Below are positions 57,547-64,000 of a DNA stretch of 64,000 bases, piece after piece. Within the stretch, counting starts at the first letter, position 1, and each line of letters starts with the position of its first letter. Position numbers and translations under genes: made by a program. Source of the DNA: Parashewanella spongiae (lineage in GTDB: Bacteria; Pseudomonadota; Gammaproteobacteria; Enterobacterales; Shewanellaceae); contig NZ_CP037952.1 in assembly GCF_004358345.1 (NCBI RefSeq), positions 4,340,001 to 4,404,000 of the forward strand, in the 5' to 3' direction. The notes beneath the pieces are model-generated. The model was given only the letters and a program-made list of their open reading frames with translations. It was not told where the DNA came from and searched no databases.

Positions 57547-58779
57547 ATGTCGATCTCACAACGTATCGCCACAGTAGTACTCAGTTTTACTTTTGTATTT
57601 ACGTCTATATCAAGTATTGCATCCGAAACAAAAATCGACCGTCTCATTGTGCTTGGTGACAGTTTATCCGATGACGGCGGTGATAATTCAACATGGTATT
57701 TGCTTAAAACCTTAAATGGACAAACTGGAGCTAAGGGCATTGATCACATGCAACCATGGGTCAGGGCTTGGTTATCTGAACGAATTTGGGGATATCAGTG
57801 GTTTTGTGATTGGAAATATGTACCTTGTAAAACCGTTGAACGTGGCGTTTTAAGCGCTGCAGCAAACATACTTGAAATAAGTGGTGCTGTACCCGTAGCT
57901 CCTGCGATTCATTACGATAGAGGTCGCTGGAGTAATGGTCCAATGTGGCCTGAATACCTTGCACCTAAAATGGGTATTCCAACTTCCGACAACAGCCGTT
58001 ACCTTAACGTATCTCACGCTGGCGGGTGGTCTTTGTGTGTAGGAGATAAAGCGTTAGGGATCCGTGATATCACTGGAGATTTAAAAACGGTGGCGATGAA
58101 TATGATCAACGGCAGCCTTATCCCCCCCTGCCTTAAGCTTATTGCAAAAGGTTTTAACTATAAATATGGTGATTACCGAGCGAACGACATGGCGATTTTG
58201 TTTTTTGGGGGGAATGATTATCTAAACCTGTACCAAGATCCGGCTCGCGTTGTTCAAGCACAAGCTGAAGTCATCGAAGAGGCTATTGCCCACGGTGCAA
58301 AACATGTCGCTTGGTTGAACATGCCTGATATCGCACAAACACCTCGCTACTTAGCAGGCAACAAGAGCAATGATGCCTCAGAAACAACACGCCTGATCAA
58401 TATCCATAATCTAAATTTGCTATTAAAGTTTATGGAATTAAAAGTGAGATATTCCCAAAAAGGGGTAAATATTGTTTATGTCGATGCCAATCGTATATTT
58501 AAAGACATTTTAACTAATTCAGTCGATTATGGGTTGAAATACCTAGATCGTCCTTGTTCAACAATCCCAGCTCCAGGGTTAGATGACTCTACCCTTGCCG
58601 AGAATAATCCAAGTATTGCTGCAATCAATGAGATGGCAGAGTCTAATGGCGAGATATGTGAAAACCAGCAAGAATATGCTTTTTGGGACAGTGTTCATCC
58701 AACAACAGCAACCCATGAGATCATTGCAAATAAAGCCTGTGAGATCTTGAAACAACAAGGATATTTCTGTCAGTTGTAA
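57547..58779 (+). CDS. Secreted SGNH/GDSL lipase (thermolabile hemolysin/lecithinase type)
   Basis: 410 residues. Signal peptide (ATVVLSFTFVFTSISSIAS). Block I LIVLGDSLSDDGG with the nucleophilic Ser near 38, block III FFGGNDYLNLY near 221 (the GxND motif), and block V DSVHPTTATHE near 381 with catalytic Asp and His. Overall it matches the Vibrio thermolabile hemolysin / GCAT phospholipase group, which deacylates phospholipids. AGGGG lies nine bases before the ATG. Secreted, possibly acting with the divergent PI-PLC-like protein. A hairpin terminator follows. Confidence 0.87.
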   Translation: MSISQRIATVVLSFTFVFTSISSIASETKIDRLIVLGDSLSDDGGDNSTWYLLKTLNGQTGAKGIDHMQPWVRAWLSERIWGYQWFCDWKYVPCKTVERGVLSAAANILEISGAVPVAPAIHYDRGRWSNGPMWPEYLAPKMGIPTSDNSRYLNVSHAGGWSLCVGDKALGIRDITGDLKTVAMNMINGSLIPPCLKLIAKGFNYKYGDYRANDMAILFFGGNDYLNLYQDPARVVQAQAEVIEEAIAHGAKHVAWLNMPDIAQTPRYLAGNKSNDASETTRLINIHNLNLLLKFMELKVRYSQKGVNIVYVDANRIFKDILTNSVDYGLKYLDRPCSTIPAPGLDDSTLAENNPSIAAINEMAESNGEICENQQEYAFWDSVHPTTATHEIIANKACEILKQQGYFCQL

Positions 58780-58787
58780 GGCTACTA

Positions 58788-58818
58788 GAAAGCAAGCTGT
58801 CATCACTAGCTTGCTTTC
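58788..58818. terminator. Hairpin between convergent lipase and dapB
   Basis: A perfect 11-bp stem GAAAGCAAGCT/AGCTTGCTTTC with a 9-base loop. It has no long T run, but its position between convergent genes favours a terminator. Confidence 0.6.
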
Positions 58819-58832
58819 CCTTAAGCACCGGC

Positions 58833-59684
<852 letters not shown>

Positions 59685-59850
59685 TTATTTACTTTAGAGC
59701 CACATTAACGATTCTTATTTCATATGTATACTTTTATAACGTCTCGATGAAATGCTTACAACTTCTTATGGTTGATGAATAAAATTTAATTGGTACAAAA
59801 ATAAATCAATGTAAAAATTATCATAATAAATCAAAGTTGGTTGTAATTTA

Positions 59851-61287
59851 ATGATAAATATTGGATCTGGAGTAAGAATCTCTTCACAAGAGAACACTAG
59901 AGTTGAACATCTCATTTATGATATTCAGTCAGATCGAAAAGAAGAACGAACACAATTAACTTTATTGACCCAAACATTTTTTCTGTCTGCTCGCTATAAC
60001 GTTCATATAAAAAGTGGATGTATAGATGTGTTATATCCTCACTTTGCGACCTCGTCTTGGGCTCGATTTTTCAAAAGCGGAGATAGATCTTCCCAACAGC
60101 GAGCCATTCAAAAGTACTTTATTAAGATTATCACTACAGCCGCTAAAGACCCTGTACCTAGATCACCACAAATTTGGCTAGAAAGAGTAAGAAAACCAGT
60201 CAGTGAAACCAACCCAAAGTTAACCCTTTTGCTCGATTTGGATAAAACACTTTTTCATAATGTACAAGAATTGGGGAGAATGAATGAACTGTTCGATTGG
60301 GACGGTACAGGTGAAGCTTTATATATAGATGTCAACGCCTTGCGACAAGTCGCTGAAGTACAAAACCTTGGCCATAACATTGTCGTTGTTACCCGTGGAA
60401 AATATAAATTCACGCTCATTTATCGTCTTTTTCTAGAGCATAATATCTTGTTAGCTCAAGATGACTACCACAACCGCAATAGAATAAATAAAGACGGTAT
60501 TATTTCAAAACGTACTTACATAAATCGGTGTAACTGGAATCGTAAAGCTCTATTGATTGACGATTTAGCCGAAAACAAACCTATGAACACCCATTTTATA
60601 CAGGCAAACAATACAGACTCCTTACCTTTGATACCAAGTTTTCTGCCCCCAATAACCAATCAACCACAAAGATTAAAAAAACTATACCCTGAAAATATTT
60701 TGACTTGGTTTACTCAAGCTTCCGCTACTATTTTACCGCAGCAGCCAAGATTAAAACTTATCATTACCACTCGTGATATCCTCTTCTTCAATGAAAAGCC
60801 AGAGAATATATACACTTTAAAATATCTCCATAAAGATGAACCCGAAAACCCCCTTTACATTAATACTAACTTGCTCAGAGAATTATCTTCCTTTCTCAGC
60901 CGAGGGTTTGAATTGGTACTTTTCAATAACTGTGAGTTTATCTCTCCTTGCCTGAGAACAGTATTCAAGCCATTTTTCATCCTTTATCGACATTATTTAA
61001 TTGCTGGAGAAAATAAACCACTCAAAGAAGCTGAGTTTCAAGATTGGCTCGAAAAACAAGACAGTTCGACTGAAACACTGGCTATTCATAGTCAGCCAAC
61101 GGTTGCAAATAAAAACGTATTATCATCTACCTACGAAGCACTTAAAGATAAACTGTCTTTTGGATCTTATTGGAAAATAGAACACACCCCCCCCCAACAG
61201 CAAAACCAAACACAGTCAGTGACTTTTCTCAAATCAAATGGTTTGGAGCAATCAAGCAAAATAAAAAGAAAGTTGGAGCCCAATTAA
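59851..61287 (+). CDS. HAD-like multidomain protein, part 1 (frame ends after poly-C tract)
   Basis: 478 residues as read. Domain 1 (about 125-275) has LTLLLDLDKTLFHN, the DxD-T motif of CTD-phosphatase-like HADs, then IVVVTRG and ALLIDDLAENK (motif III/IV acidic pair), so it may be an active phosphatase. Domain 2 (about 305-420) repeats the layout (LKLIITTRDILFF, FELVLFNNC) but has lost both motif I acids. The frame meets nine C at 61187-61195, after which the last ~30 residues are low-complexity. With ten C the frame would continue into the third repeat encoded at 61188-61730, giving a 626-residue protein. No Shine-Dalgarno. Confidence 0.65.
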   Translation: MINIGSGVRISSQENTRVEHLIYDIQSDRKEERTQLTLLTQTFFLSARYNVHIKSGCIDVLYPHFATSSWARFFKSGDRSSQQRAIQKYFIKIITTAAKDPVPRSPQIWLERVRKPVSETNPKLTLLLDLDKTLFHNVQELGRMNELFDWDGTGEALYIDVNALRQVAEVQNLGHNIVVVTRGKYKFTLIYRLFLEHNILLAQDDYHNRNRINKDGIISKRTYINRCNWNRKALLIDDLAENKPMNTHFIQANNTDSLPLIPSFLPPITNQPQRLKKLYPENILTWFTQASATILPQQPRLKLIITTRDILFFNEKPENIYTLKYLHKDEPENPLYINTNLLRELSSFLSRGFELVLFNNCEFISPCLRTVFKPFFILYRHYLIAGENKPLKEAEFQDWLEKQDSSTETLAIHSQPTVANKNVLSSTYEALKDKLSFGSYWKIEHTPPQQQNQTQSVTFLKSNGLEQSSKIKRKLEPN

Positions 61288-61730
61288 CGTTAGCTATCGA
61301 TATAAACAAGACATTGCTAGATGTAACATTGCAAGGGAAATTCTCACGTAAATTTAAATTTGTAGAGGACGATATACACAGTGATTTTTCAATATTCTAT
61401 GATCCTGTAGCCTTAGAAACATTATTACAAGTTCAAGCTCTAGGTCATTCGATTACAATAATCACAACATTGACCTTGCCCTACAAATTGGCTCGTGTTT
61501 TCTTTGAAAAAATGGGATTGGCAATAGACAATGGGCAATACTACGATTCTCTCGTTGCTTTCGATTCAAGCCCAAGCGCTATATTTGAGCGTTTAGCCTC
61601 ATACTCAAAAGCTGTATTCTTTTACTCTATACCTGTTGATAAGAAATCTGATCATTATTTTCACGTAGATGAAAACGCTGCATTTCCGAGTTTGGTACAA
61701 ACGAATAAGCTACAAAAAAAACCAATATAA
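61170..61730 (+). CDS. HAD-like multidomain protein, part 2 (third repeat, shifted frame)
   Basis: This open frame has no ATG or ribosome site at its 5' end (its first possible start is a TTG inside part 1), so it is most likely the continuation of the 59851 gene after a one-base shift at the C run. From about residue 36 it encodes a third HAD-like repeat: QLTLAIDINKTLLDV (motif I with the second Asp changed to Asn), HSITIITTLTLPYKLARVFF, and AVFFYSIPVDKKSDHYFHVD. It ends at TAA61730 inside a terminator hairpin. Confidence 0.5.
   Translation: MENRTHPPPTAKPNTVSDFSQIKWFGAIKQNKKKVGAQLTLAIDINKTLLDVTLQGKFSRKFKFVEDDIHSDFSIFYDPVALETLLQVQALGHSITIITTLTLPYKLARVFFEKMGLAIDNGQYYDSLVAFDSSPSAIFERLASYSKAVFFYSIPVDKKSDHYFHVDENAAFPSLVQTNKLQKKPI
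61187..61195 (+). repeat. Homopolymer run of nine C inside a coding region
   Basis: Nine consecutive C in an AT-rich gene, exactly where the reading frame of the three-repeat HAD-like protein changes. Ten C would join both frames. This is a typical phase-variation tract, although a base-count error in the sequence would look the same. Confidence 0.75.
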
Positions 61731-61745
61731 AAATATTGGCTTTTT
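61722..61745 (+). terminator. Terminator after the HAD-like gene
   Basis: CCAATAT, AAAA loop, ATATTGG, C, then five T, preceded by an A run. It overlaps the stop codon of the gene and may also serve the opposite strand (fklB). Confidence 0.75.
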
Positions 61746-61767
61746 CGCTTTTAGTAGTATTAACACA

Positions 61768-62388
61768 TTATAAAATGGCTAATAACTCTACTTCAAAGAT
61801 TAGAGTGCAATGTGGAGGAATTGAGCCGCCAGCACCTTGCTCACCGTAAGCAAGTTGTGAAGGTACAAACAATTTCAATTTAGTACCTGGTGTCATGAGT
61901 TGTAGCGCTTCTGTCCAACCAGCGATTACGCCTGATACAGGGAATTCAGCAGGTTGATCACGAGCAACTGAGCTGTCAAATACTTCGCCATTGATGAACG
62001 TACCGTGGTAGTGAGTACGAACTGTAGAATCTACAGTTGGCTTGTCGCCATCTTCGCCTTGCGTCAATACTTCATACTGTAATCCTGATTCAGTAACGGT
62101 TACTTCATCACGTTTAGCATTTTCAGCTAAGAAGTTAACGCCTTCAGCTTGAGCCGCTTCAGCTTGCTCTTCTTGTGCTTTTTGCATACGTTGGTTGATA
62201 ACGTTAAACGCTTCTTCCAAGTCTTTGTTTGAAACAGCACTTGCTTCACGGTTGAAGGCAGCTGCTAAACCAGCTTGAACAGCTGAAATGTCTAAACCAT
62301 CGAATGGTTGAGAAGCTAACTGCTGACCCATTTGTAAACCAATGCCATAGCTGGCGCGTTGTTCAATTGTGCTGAATGTATCAGACAT
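61768..62388 (-). CDS. fklB: FKBP-type peptidyl-prolyl isomerase (FklB/Mip-like)
   Basis: 206 residues, no signal peptide, so cytosolic FKBP22-type. The N-terminal dimerisation domain (1-~90; ASYGIGLQMGQQLASQPFDG, long helix rich in Gln/Ala) and C-terminal FKBP domain (about 98-206; VRTHYHGTFINGEVFDSSV, GVIAGWTEALQLMTPGTKLK, IPPHCTLIFEVELLAI) are complete. Length equals E. coli FklB (206). It accelerates proline isomerisation in protein folding. Confidence 0.95.
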   Translation of the reverse strand: MSDTFSTIEQRASYGIGLQMGQQLASQPFDGLDISAVQAGLAAAFNREASAVSNKDLEEAFNVINQRMQKAQEEQAEAAQAEGVNFLAENAKRDEVTVTESGLQYEVLTQGEDGDKPTVDSTVRTHYHGTFINGEVFDSSVARDQPAEFPVSGVIAGWTEALQLMTPGTKLKLFVPSQLAYGEQGAGGSIPPHCTLIFEVELLAIL

Positions 62389-62486
62389 AATATTTCGTAC
62401 TCGTCACTAATTAATGAAAATTAAGCGGACAAGTCTACCATAGTTGATAGATAATTGCTCCACACACAAAAGGAATCTGGACAAAA

Positions 62487-62894
62487 ATGGATCTAAATCA
62501 TCACTCTCAAATTAAGCTTTACTTTGATGGCGATTGTCCGATTTGCAACAATATTGTACTCAAACGCCAGTTAACTGAAAAAGGCATTCAATTAACCTTG
62601 GTAAACGCCAGAACACTTTCAACTATCGAGTTGAACACTTTTTATCAACTCGGCTTTGACTTAAACGCTGGAATGTTGATTGAATTTGATCGTCAATATT
62701 ATTATGGCCATGCTGCGCTTCAACTTCTATTTAGCTTATCAGCCTCTTCAAATCTAATGGTAAGATGGTTTGAACTTTCTTATTTAACACTTAACCAAGT
62801 ACGGTTTTATAAGCTTCTAGTAAAAATAAGATTATTCATTTTAAGGTTGCAAGGTAAAACTGAGATAAAACACAATACCAATTACAGTAATTAA
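62487..62894 (+). CDS. DCC-family (DUF393) thiol-disulfide oxidoreductase-like protein
   Basis: 135 residues. IKLYFDGDCPICNNIVLKRQ near the N terminus is the DGxCPxC motif that defines the family. YYGHAALQLLFSLSA follows in the second half. AAAGGAATC lies upstream of the ATG. The last codons (NTNYSN and TAA) are read from the left end of MITE D3, so the original C terminus was longer or different. Biochemical role of the family is poorly defined. Confidence 0.85.
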   Translation: MDLNHHSQIKLYFDGDCPICNNIVLKRQLTEKGIQLTLVNARTLSTIELNTFYQLGFDLNAGMLIEFDRQYYYGHAALQLLFSLSASSNLMVRWFELSYLTLNQVRFYKLLVKIRLFILRLQGKTEIKHNTNYSN

Positions 62895-63191
62895 TCTCTC
62901 ACTCAGCAAGAGATAAAGGTTTTCAGTACAAGGCGCATGTTCGAAGTACTATATTCCCTACGGCCGCCATACAAAACTGGCGTTCAACGCACTTAGTGCT
63001 TTTGTCGGGATAATTCAAGAACGTGCAACGCAGTAATGGAAACCTTTAGCCTTGCCCTTCGGGAGCTTGTATGCGCAAAAATTACTTCACAAAATTATCT
63101 CAACGTAGACTAACTATGTTTTCATCAATTTCGTTTGTACTTTGTTCTCATACATAGCTCTGAGTTGAGCATTTAATTACTGTAATTGGTA
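62876..63191. repeat. MITE family D, copy D3 (316 bp)
   Basis: Ends TACCAATTACAGTAATTAA and TTAATTACTGTAATTGGTA. Same orientation as D1 and nearly identical to it, but without the nested C2 and without the hairpin module. It overlaps the 3' end of the DCC gene and fills most of the 396-base gap before dnaJ. Confidence 0.88.
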
Positions 63192-63240
63192 TAAGACAAG
63201 TGATGACAAAAAAATACCCTGAACTAGTCGAGATATTTAG

Positions 63241-63268
63241 CCTGAGATCAACGTAAGCAAACCTCAGG
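63241..63268. repeat. Fragment of MITE family G downstream of dnaJ
   Basis: CCTGAG...CTCAGG hairpin; on the minus strand it contains GAGGTTTGCTTACG, identical to 14 bases at the right end of MITE G (40141-40333). It may act as the dnaJ terminator, although no T run follows. Confidence 0.5.
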
Positions 63269-63290
63269 TTATTTAAATAAATGAACGCGC

Positions 63291-64000
63291 TTAGCTATTC
63301 AAATCTTGGAAGAATTTTTTCACTCCATCAAAAAAACCTTCAGCTTTAGGGCTGTGTTTCTTCTTGGCTTTTTCATCACCACCTAAAGTTTCTTCAAACT
63401 CACGCAGTAATTCTTTTTGTTTTTCACTCAGGTTAACCGGAGTTTCCATCACGACCTTACAAAGTAAATCACCAACACCGTGACTGCGCACTGACTTAAC
63501 ACCTTTACCACGTAAGCGGAACATGCGTCCAGTTTGTGTTTCAGATGGAATTTTTAAGTTTACTTTACCATCTAAAGTTGGGACTTCAATTTCGCCACCT
63601 AAAGAGGCTTTACTGAATGATATCGGAACTTCACAGAATAAGTCATTGCCATCACGAACAAAGATGTTGTGATCACGGACGTTAACCTGAACGTATAAAT
63701 CACCAGGAGGTGCGCCAAACTCACCAGCTTCACCTTCTCCAGAAAGTCGAACACGATCTCCCGTATCCACACCTGCCGGAATTTTAACGGACAATGTTTT
63801 GGTTTTTTCAAATCGACCTTCACCATGACATTTCTTACATGGATCTTTAATGATTTTTCCGCGACCATGACACGTAGGACAGGCTTGCTGTACAGCAAAG
63901 AAGCCTTGGCGCATTTGCACTTGACCAGCACCATGACATGTACCACAAGATGATGCAGATGTACCTTTTTTAGCACCACTACCATCACAGCTATCACAAC
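63291..64000 (-). CDS. dnaJ: Chaperone DnaJ, C-terminal part (5' end outside window)
   Basis: About 236 residues of the co-chaperone that delivers substrates to DnaK. All four zinc-binding repeats are visible: [24 protein letters not shown] and CKKCHGEG. The two C-terminal beta domains follow ([59 protein letters not shown]). The end KKFFQDLNS is normal. The J domain and Gly/Phe linker lie beyond base 64000. Confidence 0.97.
   Translation of the reverse strand, partial: CDSCDGSGAKKGTSASSCGTCHGAGQVQMRQGFFAVQQACPTCHGRGKIIKDPCKKCHGEGRFEKTKTLSVKIPAGVDTGDRVRLSGEGEAGEFGAPPGDLYVQVNVRDHNIFVRDGNDLFCEVPISFSKASLGGEIEVPTLDGKVNLKIPSETQTGRMFRLRGKGVKSVRSHGVGDLLCKVVMETPVNLSEKQKELLREFEETLGGDEKAKKKHSPKAEGFFDGVKKFFQDLNS

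Noticed and set aside
63599-63997. 132-residue minus-strand frame in dnaJ
   Set aside because: It is out of frame with DnaJ, whose zinc-finger motifs are intact in the other frame.

Overview
The window is chromosomal DNA of a marine-type gammaproteobacterium, most like Shewanellaceae/Alteromonadales. This rests on protein character and gene order: arcB next to gltBD; a Met-Leu-Gln tRNA operon beside ychF-pth-ubiF-miaB-ybeZ-ybeY-ybeX-lnt; and fklB and dapB near dnaJ. I cannot fix the genus from the sequence alone.

Layout. 0-7.3 kb: 3' end of arcB, gltB-gltD (glutamate synthase) and mtnN. 7.4-9.6 kb: a CobD/CbiB-like membrane protein and an unrecognised gene. 9.9-16.7 kb: a CPA1 cation/proton antiporter, an outer-membrane barrel, a lipid A acyltransferase, hldE with a coupled unknown gene, and a TetR regulator. 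16.87-19.44 kb: a complete IS66-family insertion sequence with an 8-bp target duplication. 19.5-24.3 kb: a methyltransferase, seven tRNA genes with a strong promoter and terminator, ychF, pth and ubiF. 24.3-26.3 kb: a repeat-rich island with a gene split by a MITE and a protein carrying a 16-unit 12-bp tandem repeat. 26.5-32 kb: miaB, ybeZ-ybeY-ybeX-lnt. 32-37.3 kb: small secreted or membrane proteins and an 848-residue unknown protein, among repeats. 37.5-46.5 kb: preT-preA (pyrimidine reduction), queG, maeA, yehS and a Crp/Fnr regulator. 46.6-62 kb: a TonB receptor, two kinase-fold proteins without catalytic residues, an orphan opine dehydrogenase-like enzyme, several AT-rich unknown genes, a secreted PI-PLC-like protein divergent from a secreted SGNH lipase, dapB, and a three-repeat HAD-like gene split at a run of nine C. 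62-64 kb: fklB, a DCC-family protein and the 3' part of dnaJ.

The most unusual property is the density of small non-coding mobile repeats. At least five families can be told apart by their terminal inverted repeats and target duplications. Family A has CCTAAA...ATCAGTTG ends and 5-bp duplications. Family B has GGGGCTGTTGATCTTTC ends and sits between TA dinucleotides. Family C has GGGA...GCGG ends and TTA/TAA duplications. Family D has TACCAATTACAGTAATTAA ends. Family G has ACCTGAGCTCTGCGTAA ends and TA. They are nested in each other, split one small gene, supply stop codons to three genes, and several carry a ~31-bp hairpin module that is present in some copies and absent from sister copies.

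The housekeeping blocks are ordinary and intact. The novelty lies in the AT-rich accessory genes (24.6-26.3, 32.6-37.3, 49.3-55.4 and 59.8-61.7 kb). Several lack a clear Shine-Dalgarno sequence and encode degenerate enzyme folds, which is compatible with host-interaction or effector roles; that is inference only.
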